NCBI GenBank assembly: GCA_025617745.1
Contig: CM046859.1
Span: 24,180,006-24,244,005 of the forward strand
Direction of reading: 5' to 3'
Source of the DNA: Heliocidaris erythrogramma
Taxonomy: Eukaryota > Echinodermata > Echinoidea > Camarodonta > Echinometridae
DNA length: 64,000 bases
The notes beneath the pieces are model-generated. The model was not told where the DNA came from. It worked only from the letters and a program-made list of their open reading frames with translations, and did not search any database. Within the stretch, counting starts at the first letter, position 1. Each line of letters begins with the position of its first letter. Position numbers and translations under genes: made by a program. Shown here one piece after another: positions 45,040 to 56,075 of the stretch.

Positions 45040-45355
45040 ACAATTTTCCTCAAAATCTTCCTCGCCCATGGCATTATTTTGGTCAGTCGCATCGCTTAAT
45101 TTTGGCAGGTGAGATGAAAATTTGTACTTATATTTCAAGAGAATTATTGTAACTATCCAGCAGGTCCTTTGATTTCACGATTTGATGATTATTTAGATGA
45201 AAAAATGGAATTTCCTCGCTGAGCCTATCGAGTCATTTGAATCTACGGTACAGTACAGGGGAAAATCAGCTCGCCAAGGAAATTCTGTTTCTTTCATTGA
45301 AATAATCGTCAAAACGTGAAATCAAAGTGCCTGCTGTGCTGAATTGTTCAGTAAT
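45040..45355. repeat. central part of the taacyccaggg fold-back family
   Basis: tcgcatcgcttaattttggc, aatttgtactta, cagcaggtcctttgatttca and the inverted partner cgtgaaatcaaag...gcctgctg match the stem and loop of 52638-53125. The terminal hairpins are absent. Confidence 0.65.
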
Positions 45356-45399
45356 TCTTTTTGTGTTTCGCTTTTTATAAGGTCAAATGCCGTATTTTG

Positions 45400-45715
45400 G
45401 TTGCTGTCTTGCATGCATTCTGGTGGTCACATTTGTCGACTGATTTCTTTCAGATTTTGTATGGAGGTCCATCATAGATTACGCTAGACCTCTACAGTTT
45501 TTGGTGATGCTGCCCCCAGTGTTCCGTCTTTTATAGGGTCAAAGGTCATATTTTAGTGAATATCTTGTGTGTGTTCTGCAGGTCACATTTCTTAACAGAT
45601 TCTTTCTATAGAGATGCATGATACACATTGTTTTGGTGATGCTGCTCCCTGTGTTGACAATAGTCCGGGCCACTGGTGGCAATCTCTACGCCATCCTTTT
45701 GTTTGTTTGTCCATC
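45400..45715 (+). repeat. short array related to the 55.2-56.1 kb satellite
   Basis: ggtcacatttgtcgactgat, tttggtgatgctgcccccag and tatagggtcaaaggtcatat occur here once or twice. The end ccactggtggcaatctctac and gccatccttttgtttg is identical to the end of the larger array at 56030-56065. Confidence 0.7.
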
Positions 45716-46794
45716 CTATGAACAAAAACAGCAACAAGGCAGATTTTTGCTTCACTGAGGTCAGAAGCCCATTTGTTTTTGTGTGTAGATCATAAGAAAA
45801 ATGTTATGAAAACAAAAGTAGACAGTGAATGTTTAAAGTGGACAGTCAAAAGGGACAATTTTTCACGAGGAATCTGATTTTTACATATTCATTTTGAGCC
45901 AAGGTAATCCCTTTGCATCTATTAAATGGAAGACTGTCTCCAAAATAGGCTACCGAAAATGTTGACAGAAGTCTCTGACAATAGAGACAGTCTCCCAAAA
46001 GTCTCCAATATCGGCCGTCCACCTGTCTAGGATGGGACGCACTAGAGTTACATGTAGGTAGCATAGTGTTTTTGCCTTCCTTTCATAGTGTCTTTGGGTT
46101 GAAAGGCATAAGCCAGCCTCTCCCGTGTCTGCAGATCGAGCATTGAGGTCATGTTGCAGCCGTCTTGAGTCCAGGGTGCTCCCTGTTCATGCTGTGTTGA
46201 GTTAAGTGTTGGCTTAATTACTAATAAACCTTAGATCATTTGATAGATCTATGAATAATGCCTCAAAGGGTAAACCTTATTGAAGTGATCATTACTTTTT
46301 ATTATGATGATAAAAGTGGGCTTAATGCAATATAACATCCATTTCAGGAGTTTATGACACATTTATAAATTACTGGGTTTTTTTCATTTATTTTTACCCC
46401 AAAGCCAAGGGCAAGGCAAGCCAAAGAATTTCAAACAGTCGCTCTGTATCGTTGGTTGTTTCACTGAGACTACGTCTGGCTCCACTTACCTCCGTACATG
46501 GGAAGGTAGATTTTCCCAATACCAGACGGTTATTTCTGACTAGCAAAAATTGTAACATTAGGGGAGAACGAGGTGAAGTGGGACCAAAATATGGGGGAAG
46601 TTAAGGGCATGATATCAATAAAAAAAACTGGCTGAACAACGGTCGCTAGTAGAGTTGAAACTTTCAAGATACATGATCAATGTACAATTATTGAATGAAT
46701 TGATGGGCTTTTTTGCAAGTTTTAACCTCTAATGTTAAGTCCAGATCTACATTTTGATGGTTTAATTTTAGAAAAAAAATTAATTCTTCATAAT
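45716..46794. other. intergenic, no gene seen
   Basis: No reading frame or repeat could be supported. Confidence 0.3.
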
Positions 46795-47040
46795 CTCGAC
46801 TGGAGATGGGAAGGTTGTGGGTTCGAACCCCGGCGCGGCACTATTGTTTTTTGGCAAGACATTAATCTACATTTGCCACTCTCCACCCAGGTGTTAAATG
46901 GGTACCATCAGGAATTAATTCCTTGAATGCTGTGAGCACAGAAATCAGTAGCCTAGCTAGAGCCGGGGTAATATTGGAGCGCCTTGAACACCACTCATGG
47001 TGGATATGAGCACTATATAAATATCCAATATTATTATTAC
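46795..47040 (+). repeat. tRNA-derived SINE, 5' truncated
   Basis: B-box ggttcgaacccc at about 46819-46830 is preceded by a degraded A-box side. The body (ttggcaagac, gggtaccatcaggaattaat, ttccttgaatgc, gagcgccttgaac) matches the minus-strand SINE at 3265-3520. It ends in an ATT repeat tail (about 47029-47039). Confidence 0.75.
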
Positions 47041-48217
47041 TGTGTTTTGTTACAATTTAGTCTGAAGTAGACCTAGTGTGGATGATCTGTAAAAAGGAAT
47101 TGACTGATATGACTTTATTACCAATTTTTTGTTGCTTAACAAAGATATTTTCATGTAATATCTGAATATGCCTGTGGCTATGGATTATGACTTACGTATT
47201 ATGGCTATGCCTATGCTGGATTATGACTGAGCTGATAAAAGATTGTCGCTTCGTTGTGTGTAATCATACCCCTCCCCTCTGTTAGCGATGCAGGCTCGGG
47301 TTCAGGAGAAAACACTGCTTTCCTAGACAGAATGATAACTGGACGCCCCGTGTGTAGAAGAGTCACACCCTGTGCACGTTAATACAGTACACGTTTTCGC
47401 AGTAGGGTGTCAACCTGGTGTTTAGTGTGCATGTAATACACAACTGGAAGTGGTACCATAGAAGAGACTGCAATAATCCTTACTATAATTGACTTAAACG
47501 TCAATGATCGGTTCTCGTTCGTGTTCTGCATTCTTATTGCATTGACCGTTAGTCAATGATCTGTTCTTGTTCGTGTTCTGCATTCTTCTTCTTGTTCCTC
47601 TGCAGCCATATGTTTTGCATGCAGTGCTTGTTAGTTGTTAGCTCTGTCTAGGTCCTTTCCCCTTGTCAAATTCATTTCAAATTTGGTATGCATGTTCTTT
47701 GGCATGTCAAGTTGGGCACCTGACTCTTCGTTTTCCGAAATCACTCATGCATGACCGTCCAGGCGCCATTTTGTCCGTTTTGGGGCCATTTAACTTCTAA
47801 CAAATTGCTCTAGATAGTCCAAGAGTTGCTCTTTACATGCTAATAAAAAAATTAAATACGAAAAATTCCATCTTCACACTGTAGATTTAAGTCCGAAATC
47901 GGCCATATTGAAAAACGCTTAATTTCTTGAAATAATCACTCCTGAATATTAAAAATTCCTATAACTTTTTCATATCAATTCATATTTGTTTCAAATTTTT
48001 ACCGTGTCTTGGTCTTGTCGTTGCACACATTTTTTGCCAGATTTCATGCATTTCTGATTACAGTAATCATATAATTATATAAACAGAGCCCTCTGAAGTT
48101 TTCAAAACAGCTCTCTTCATGTGCCCGTATCTCATTCATACCTGGGTAAACCTGTACCATTTTTTGGATTTAGATACTTCAAGATATGCCCTCTTCAGCC
48201 AAATAAAACAATATATA
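47041..48217. other. intergenic, no gene seen
   Basis: A near duplication occurs at about 47500-47590 (gatc(t/g)gttct(c/t)gttcgtgttc, tgcattctt, each twice). No gene. Confidence 0.35.
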
Positions 48218-50608
48218 CACTACCGCTCACAGGTTTTGGCACATCAGTTCGGTAACGGTAATTTATGCAAAGGCTTTGGTGCTGCTTCCCGCGGTTTTGC
48301 TCTTCGTCCCGAAACCGCGGGAAGCTAACAGTTCGCTATCGGTTCGCTAACGGTGAGGCAACGGTTAGCAACCGAGCGCGCACGCACAAAAATACTTTGG
48401 CTTGGCTAAGAGCGCGCTCGCGATGAACGCTGCATTGTGACGAAACAATGACCGACTTTGTCAAGCTAGCTGTAGCGCACGCAGGACCCACATTTGCTCT
48501 TACATTATTCTGCATTCGAAACAAATCTGGTGATGGTTGATGAAATTGATGATGAAATTAATGATGAAATGACGATGGTGGTTAATATAATGGTGAAGGA
48601 AAATGATCATCGTGAACTTCATGGTGAAAACTCTTTTTTTTTTTCTAGTCCAATCATAAATACTGATCATTTAAAGGCTTTATTCTTAACCCATAAATGG
48701 AATCCCAGTCTTTCTCAGTTACATACACGTATATCATTTCTCGATTGGTTTAGATTGTTGTAAAACTAAAACACATCAAGAAAATAAGAACATATCTTCA
48801 TGTAAACAGTGTATAAATTTATTTTAAAGAAAAGGTTCTTAAACTCTTTTGCGTGAATGGCGTTTCAAAATATGTAGCGTACTAGCATTTAGACAATCGA
48901 TATTAGAATTGATATTTTAAATATTCGTCTTTCAATAACTATTTATTATTAATGTATCATGATGAGATGAAAATGAACTATTATATCATCATATCGTCAT
49001 TAACTCATAATCATATAATCAATTCATCATGACCATCAAATCTATATTACCATCATCACATTATCATAGCATTATTATATCGTCATGAACATCATGATGA
49101 TGATCATCTTGATAATCATATCGTCAAAACAATCATTATCATCTTCATCAAAATGCCCGACCGTAACTTCATCATTTTAACACACATGCGTCTTAAAATA
49201 TAATCACTACTTACATGTACATGCAAAATCTGAAAAATTTCGTATTATTAGCAAACTGACCTTGACTCAAAGTTTTTATAAGTCTGTGATGTACGGTCCC
49301 CAAGTTATCATTCACCCTGTCCCAAAATGGTATATATCTACGCGAAGGACCAGCTCAGCCGGCTGGCCATTGCACTTGGCCGTGGGAATTGAAAGTGAGG
49401 AATGTGATTCATCGTACACATCGGAATGCGTGCAATAGTCTGTCATCTAGTCATTCAATTGGAAATTCTTCAAAATAGTTCTTTGATTATCATATTGAAC
49501 GTGTTGGAGTTGAATATAATGGTCTTATATATGTAGCAATAATAACAATCAAATGTTTGGACTACTATATTAGCCTATATTACAACAGAGAATACAAGCA
49601 AAAAATATAGTATTACCCAGGACTGGTAATTCTAAACTACTGCAGCCCACTGGTAAACGTTGCCTAGTGACCAAGAATGAGAGTGACTCGACAAACCCCC
49701 CCCCCCCCCCCCCCCCCGTTTTCTCGGTAATGTAAACAATAACATTGATGTGCTGAATGATGACCTCAAGCACAAGATTTTCCTTTACGTTGATAAATAA
49801 ATATAATTGTAGGTCTTACTTGATTATTCTTGAAACTGCAGAAATAGATATATTTTTACTGGTTGGGTTCCCCCGTCGTGTATAAAATAAAGTAAACCCA
49901 ATATAGGTTTTGTTTTGTTGCGATTATTTTTGTAAGCAGTAAGTAGCCATTCAAAGCCAAGGGGATCACAAGAGGCACATTTCCCCCCAATATAATTTGC
50001 CATATCCAGGTCATAAATTTATGTGCCCCCACCCTTGAAAAAATCCTTCTGAAAAAGATATTTTATTATTGAAACATCCCCTCCCCTAAAACTAAAGTAA
50101 TTGATTATCATGTCAGAGTGTGGGCGTGGTGAGGGAAAAAAATGTTACTTGTTAGCAATTTGTATTCAGTTTTCAGTCATGTCAGTGTAAGTAAATGTAT
50201 TCATGTTCTTTCTTTACATTGCAATTGGGGTTGTTTTCTTCATCGGGCTTGGATAAAATAAAAATGACGACAAAACAAGTTGGATCTCGACTTCAAAATG
50301 ACATGCATGCGAGGCACAGAGCTAACTCACTCACACAACAACGTCAAAGTGTATACATTACTGATTACTGGCGTACATTCGGCGAGCCTCAGTCACCAGA
50401 CAAATTTTGCAAATTCACACGAATATTAAAAAAATAAACAAACTCAAAGCTCAAATGACAGGACCGCAAGTAAATCAAAAACTGGTGAGCCAGCGGTGCG
50501 GTTTTGGTGAGGCACTGAACATCGGGGATCGGGGAGATACCGTTAACCGTTCGTTGTTCGGTACGGTTAACGGTGCGATACCGATGCCAAAACCTGTGAG
50601 CGGTAGTG
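48218..50608. mobile_element. Tc1/mariner-type element without transposase
   Basis: The 24-base ends are perfect inverted repeats (cactaccgctcacaggtttt then ggca), and the flanks are TA on both sides (48216-48217 and 50609-50610). TIRs starting cactaccg and TA duplications are typical of Tc1-like transposons. The interior has no transposase frame. It holds ATG/ATC-rich microsatellite-like text (48530-48620, 48950-49190), a 22-base C run (49696-49717) and the dispersed repeat copy at 49895-50470. So it is a non-autonomous or rebuilt shell. Confidence 0.75.
49895..50470 (+). repeat. dispersed repeat, copy 2
   Basis: Partner of 10010-10640 in the same orientation. It lies inside the Tc1-type element, whereas copy 1 lies inside the PLE insertion. 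Text after cttcaaaatg diverges by indels. Confidence 0.7.
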
Positions 50609-52511
50609 TACCTTATCATTGACCGACTTGAGAAAAATTGCTCGTAAAAATCACAATATTTATATAAATTTTGGGAACGTTTAACCTACGTCTTTGAAAT
50701 TTGGTGGGTATGTGTATTTGTGTATTCGACAACTGGAAGCCAAATTTGGTCGAAATCGATGACGTCGTCCCAAAGATATTGCGCAAAATCCTTCATTTAC
50801 TATGCATTACATAATATTGCATAATATGCTTATTTTAAATGGCTCAAAGTGACCGCAATAAAATGCCCTTCTCAGAGATACAAAACATGATACATGGTCT
50901 CACAGTATATTTTTAGTAAATCGCGATTGAAGTCAGGTGATCATACGGATCCTGCACATGCATTACACGTACATGTATTGTCTATGCAGGCGCGGCTCTA
51001 CACCCCAATTAACGTCTTTGTAAAGTCGTCAAAGCTTTTGAATTCCTAACGGCTATCGAAGCCCTCCGCTGAGCGAGGAGCAGAAATCCTCGAAAATTCA
51101 CATTCTCGTATCTCCCTCATCCGGGCCTTAAATATCATCATGAAAATTCCAGAGTAGATAGGAAATGAGGATATTATGCTTCATATTAATTTTCACTGAA
51201 AACGGATGAGTATTTTTTGAGATACGAGTATTTTTCTGTTTCAGAGGGCCGAGAAATGAGGTTTTGTTTTTTTCCCGACACAAGTCTGGGACGAAATGAA
51301 TATGCAAACAAATAACATATTGCTAAACTTTAAACTCCAGTCTCACTCCCTGGGCAGTTTCAAGTTTGCGCAGTTAGTAGTTTTGTGTAAAACTGCCATC
51401 AAAAATCGAAGACTTAACGTGAAAAATACTGAAATCCTTGCAATCTGATTGGCTGAGAACAAATTTGTCGGTAACAATCACTGACAAGACACGCCCCCTG
51501 TTTAGCGTACACTCGAGTTGAAACCATCCTGCATGCACCGCTATACGTGGGACTACACGCGAAGAACGGTAGAGGGTTCATGAATGCATTGCCTTCGATT
51601 TTTCCCGACATAACCGTTCGACGGATGATTATGAAAAGATATTTCGAGGATCCCCTCAATATACTTTGACTTTTCATATGTGAAAGTTTTGATCTTGCGC
51701 AATGAGAGCAAATGTGAAAAATAATGCTACATTTTCAGACTTAAAAAAAAAAAAATATGGCTCCTCATTTCTCCAAGTTTTCACAAATTAAAAAATTATT
51801 TGACTACGAGTGATACTAATTATGGGTTAGAGCAACTCTTATTCTGGAATTTGACGTTTAGTTCATTTCATTTGGTTGTTTTCTAGGGCGAGAATTCACA
51901 ATTTAGCTGAGACTCTTCGGTAGCAGTTTTACGTAAACAATAAGCCTGAGTCATATCGATTATTTCATAATCCGGGATTTGACGGCTTTGATCCGGTCGA
52001 ATACCGGTGCATCGATAAATGATGGGGGGTGAAAACAGAGTTGCACACAGTTGCACGCAGTGCATGCACCGATGACCGGTCCGTTGGCATCACGGGCATA
52101 TGTATGGGGCTCTCGCTGCTCGACATTAAAGGGTCACTAAAATAAAAAAATAATTGCCCATTTTTCGTAGGAAGGTGTCATCAGGAGCCAAAAAATATCC
52201 ATCACACAATTTTTTATGCATTCAGTCATATTTTATAATCATTTGAAAAGTACATTTTTGCTGATTTACACAGTCATAAGCCCCGCCCCTAAAAAAAACT
52301 CATCGAAGCGACATCGTGATCACGTGATCTGTGACGCATGAAAAGTAAGGGAAAATATTCCACTAACCTATACCGTGCGCGCCCGGAGGCCCCCGGCAGG
52401 CCCAGCCCGGTGCCGAGCATGATATTCACCGCATCGACCATTTGCATTGCGTATTTTCGTGTGTTTAATTCCTCACAATAACTTTGATTTTGGGACACAG
52501 TTTCATCAATA
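50609..52511. other. intergenic, upstream of THAP relic
   Basis: No supported gene. From about 52130 the text leads into the THAP relic. A GC-rich patch (52372-52425) precedes its ATG by about 100 bases and could be part of its old promoter or 5' UTR, but nothing specific is seen. Confidence 0.3.
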
Positions 52512-52637
52512 ATGCCTAATCGGTGTATAGTTGCGGGCTGTAGCAAGACCCCTAAAGATGGTGTAAGCCTACATCATTTTCCTAAAGATGAAAATCTACG
52601 GAAATTGTGGGTCGCAAAGGTAAAGCTCACGCGGGCA

Positions 52638-53125
52638 TAACCCCAGGGAGCTCCAACGCGCAGCGTTGGAGCCCCAGGTACAAATATCCAAAGTCGTCCT
52701 CACCCATTTTATGGCTAATCGCATCGCTTAATTTCGGCAGGTAAGATAGAAATTTGTACTTAAACTTCAAGAAAATTACTGTAACTATCTAGCAGGCTCT
52801 TTGATTTTACGATTTGTGATCGAGTCAGCGACAGTATACGGTACATTATACACACAGTGCGATCGAGTCATTTGAATCGACAGTACAGTACAGGGAAAAG
52901 ATCGGCTCGGCGAGGAAATTCCATTTTTTTCATCAAAACAATTGTTAAATCGTGAAATCAAAGGGCCTGCTACATAGTGACAGTAATTTTCATGAAGTGT
53001 AAGTACAAATTTTCATCTTACCTGTCAAAATTAAGCGATAAATCTAGCCATACTGGCGGCGACGATGACTTTGGGTATTTGTACCTGGAGCTCCAACGCT
53101 TACGCGTTGGAGCTCCCTGGAATAA
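52638..53125. mobile_element. fold-back TIR element, 488 bp, 9 bp TSD
   Basis: Ends taaccccagggagctcc at the left and, in reverse complement, ttattccagggagctcc at the right; nearly the whole element folds back on itself. The 9-mer acgcgggca flanks at 52629-52637 and 53126-53134. Each end also forms its own small hairpin (ctccaacgc...gcgttggag). Partial relatives lie at 39845-39975 and 45040-45355. No coding capacity. Confidence 0.8.
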
Positions 53126-53340
53126 ACGCGGGCAGAGTGGCAAGGGCCGGCCAAGTGAGTGGAGTACAATCTGCAGCGATCACTTTCCTGAAGATGATTT
53201 GAGGATCCTGGCCTGTATTCAGAATTTGACATGAAGAGAAGGATAAGCCAGCTAAAAGATTCAGCTATTCCAACGATCAGACTTGGAGTCAAGTCTTCCA
53301 ATCTATTTTTCAACGACAGCAGCTGCAGCAGCTTCACCCG

Positions 53341-53412
53341 TAGACCGAAAATTCTGTCTCTCGTTCGTTAGCTAAGACGACCTAACGAACGAGAGACAGA
53401 ATTTTCGGTCTA
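53341..53412. mobile_element. 72 bp hairpin element with 9 bp TSD
   Basis: Two perfect 31-base inverted arms (53341-53371 and 53382-53412, starting tagaccgaaaattctgtctc) flank a 10-base spacer. The 9-mer cttcacccg lies exactly on both sides (53332-53340 and 53413-53421). The arms equal the terminal 31 bp of element A at 40181-41716, so this is an A-family copy reduced to its two ends. Confidence 0.85.
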
Positions 53413-53421
53413 CTTCACCCG

Positions 53422-53463
53422 TAACTCCAGGGAGCTCCAACGCGTTGGAGCTCCCTGGAGTTA
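53422..53463. mobile_element. 42 bp perfect palindrome with 9 bp TSD
   Basis: A spacer-free palindrome with half-site taactccagggagctccaac plus g. It is flanked by cttcacccg (53413-53421) and cttcaccca (53464-53472), so it shares its left target copy with the 72 bp hairpin. The half-site matches the end of the 488 bp fold-back element at 52638. It is a second, different end-only element in the same target. Confidence 0.8.
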
Positions 53464-53512
53464 CTTCACCCACGGCCCTTCACCGTATTCTGCGAGGGGT
53501 TCAAACATATAA

Positions 53513-54881
53513 TATGGTCGAATTTCCCCTTGCCACTCGAGCTTCTTTGCCTTCGGTGTCTGATAAATCATTTGATAAATCAGACTTGCATGGCTCAGAA
53601 AAGTCCTCCAACTCGGAATCGCGGGCACTTTTCCTCTCTCTATATAAGTTACTCGAATTCAGCCAAAATCTAAGTCAGTACTAACGTACTATGTAAAGCG
53701 AAGTAAAAAAAAAGCCGTGTGAAATAAACAAAACAAAAGCGTTCACCAGTCGCTATGTACGAGGGGAACATAGTCACTGCCGTACTAAAGATGTGTAGGA
53801 CATTGTACATAATTTATACAGACGCATAAAACGGCTGTGCACGCGTTTATGACCAATGCAAAACTTTCGTTCGGCAAGCTCAGATGGATGAGAACATTGT
53901 TCAAAAGAAAAGCTAAAAACAAAACAAGAGCTGTATATTTGGGCAAAAGCGTTTTCTGATCTTGTAGAAAATATATTGCTAATGATTATTCACTCCTAAG
54001 ATTATATTGATTAATTTCCTTTTTTCATAAATTGTCCATTGAACAGAGGGGTCAAATACCGCATTCTGTGTACAGTATTATATGCTGCAGCCTGCAGATC
54101 TTGTGCCTCTTACTTTTCATACGTCACTTGGGGGTTAGCCAATCAGCTCACGAGTTTTAAGGAACGGTCCCAAAACCTCTACTTTTCCCCCTTTTTCACC
54201 AAAACGAGACATAATTTGGACAATCGATTGGCAGATTCGTGATTAGAAGGCAAAACTACATGGAAAGAGCACCCATTTTCTCTCTAATTTAGTAAACCTT
54301 TAAAGATAGCTTGCTAGCCAATGGCTAGTAAAAATCATGGCGGACTAGCCAAAATCTTAATTTTCTAGTCCGTATGTCTAGCCAAAATATCACTCTAGTG
54401 TCGCACGAAGCGATGCTCATTGTCGACACATCCGACAATGATTCAAATTCAAAGAATTAATAATCTTTGTCTTTGGAGAGCTGAATGAAGCATGTTTGTT
54501 CGATGCAAAAAAAAAAAACAATACGAAATAAACTTTTCGTCGCTCATGACTTATTCAGCTTCAGATCATTTCCAAGAAGTAATTGCCAATTTGATGAGAG
54601 TGTGATATAGTTATTGCGAAGTTGGAACACTCGTACTCATGCCCGTATTTATCATGTTCAATTATACAATTGTCAAATTGACAATGCAGAGAGAGTGCAA
54701 GAATATTATTGTAAACTTCAGTTCGTAACGACAAAACAATTTTTCCATAGAGAAAGCACAGGTGAAGCGTGATCTCCTCCGCAAGCGAATTAGCGAAAGT
54801 TAGCCAACAGTTTGAAGTCGCCTTCACGTTCTCGTCTATATCGTGTACGTTACGGAGTTTCTTTTTTTATTTGCTTTTTTC
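53513..54881. other. intergenic, no gene seen
   Basis: No supported frame. A short inverted motif gctagccaatggctag lies near 54312. Confidence 0.3.
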
Positions 54882-55010
54882 ATGGTGGCGAGTCAAAAAT
54901 CTGGCGGACTACAAATCGATGCACCGGTTTTGCCAAAACGAAATCGGGATTCGATGTCTTCGATGTCTTCGATCGAACACCGGCCAACCAATCGATTCGA
55001 CTCAGGCTTA
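54882..55010 (+). CDS. possible first coding exon, unknown protein
   Basis: From tcATGGTGGCG the frame reads MVASQKSGGLQIDAPVLPKR then NRDSMSSMSSIEHRPTNRFD. Its mixed codon use and its composition (basic, Ser-rich) look more protein-like than the surrounding AT-rich frames. The frame could pass into a splice donor near cttaGTAAAC (about 55010); beyond that it becomes low quality. I do not recognise a family. It could equally be chance. Confidence 0.25.
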
Positions 55011-55169
55011 GTAAACAACTTGTTTATTTTATGCAAATTAAGCAGGAAGGAGCGAAAGCTTTTGGGCAGTTAATCGCAGTGTAGAGCCGCGACTGTATGA
55101 GGCAAAACGGCAGACCGCTTTTGGTCCCCTGAACGATCTTTATTGTATCCCAGGGCAGAATGCCGAAGG
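55011..55169. other. short intergenic stretch
   Basis: Between the possible exon and the satellite array; nothing recognised. Confidence 0.3.
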
Positions 55170-56075
55170 ATACTTTAGATTCAGCATTCTAGTGGTCACA
55201 TTTCTCGACAGATTTCTTTCAAACTTTTTATGGAGGTGTATCTTAGTAACGTCTAAAAGCCTATAGTTTTTGGTGATGCTGCCACCAGTGTCCCATCTTT
55301 TATAGGGTCAAATGTCATATTTCAGGGCATGGCATGAGTGCACTCTGCAGGCTACATTTCTGGATGGACTTCTTTCAAATTTTGCATGAAGGTGTCTCTT
55401 GGTATAATCTAAAAGCCTATTGTTTTTGGTGATGCTGCCCTCATTGTTCCGTCCTTTATAGGGTCAAAGGGCATTTGTCCATTTCGTGCACTCTTCTGCA
55501 TTTCTGGATGGACTTCTTTCAAATTTTGCATGAAGGTGTCTCTTGGTGTAATCTAAAAGCCTATTGTTTTTGGTGATGCTGCCACCAGTGTCCCTTCTTT
55601 TATAGGGTCAAAGGTCATTTGTCCATTTCTTGCACTCTTCTGCATTTCTTGACAGATTTAGTTCAAATTTTGTATGGAGGTGTGTCTTAGTGAAATCTAC
55701 ACATCTTTAGTGTTTGCTGATGCTGCCCCCAGTGTTCCGTTTTTTTATAGGGTCAAATGTCATTTTTTGGTTGCATGCATTCCGGAGGACACATTTGTTA
55801 GACTGATTTCTTTCAGATTTTATATGGAGGTCTACAGTTTTTGGTGATGCTGCCCCCAGTATTCCGTCTTTCATAGGGTCAAAGGTCATATTTTATTGGA
55901 TATCTTGCGTGCGCTCTGAGGTCACATTTCTTGACAGATTTCTTTCGAATTTTCTATAGAGATGCATTATATCTAATCTAGACACATTGTTTTGGTGATG
56001 CTGCTCCTAGTATTGACAATAGTCGGGGCCACTGGTGGCAATCTCTACGCCATCCTTTTGTTTGATATAGGAGGG
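55170..56075 (+). repeat. ~130-160 bp tandem satellite, about six units
   Basis: Recurring blocks: cacatttctcgacagatttc, tttcaaattttgcatgaagg, gtttttggtgatgctgcc, tttatagggtcaaaggtcat. Unit length varies because ends of units are gained or lost. The last unit ends gccactggtggcaatctcta, exactly as in the smaller relative at 45400-45715, so this is a mobile or amplified family rather than a single local array. Confidence 0.75.

Larger units (their letters stand above)
52512..53512 (+). pseudogene. THAP-domain gene relic broken by three insertions
   Basis: ATG at 52512 opens MPNRCIVAGCSKTPKDGVSL then HHFPKDENLRKLWVAKVKLT. This is the N-terminus of a THAP C2CH zinc finger (C5, C10, HFP, W). It is cut by the element at 52638-53125. 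Beyond it, in a shifted frame, follow SEWSTICSDHFPEDDL (the Cys-x2-His and HF of the domain) and, in a third frame, MKRRISQLKDSAIPTI, which resembles the motif after THAP domains. It would end at the stop at 53510-53512. THAP proteins bind DNA and include transposase-derived factors. The frame changes (one around 53150, one near 53230) mean it is a pseudogene even without the insertions. Confidence 0.75.

Noticed and set aside
53044-53337. 97-codon minus-strand frame
   Set aside because: It is the shadow of the THAP relic and of an inserted fold-back element on the other strand.
54312-54440. Short inverted words (gctagccaatggctag, cattgtcgacacatccgacaatg)
   Set aside because: Short, without flanking direct repeats; could be chance, so not called as mobile elements.
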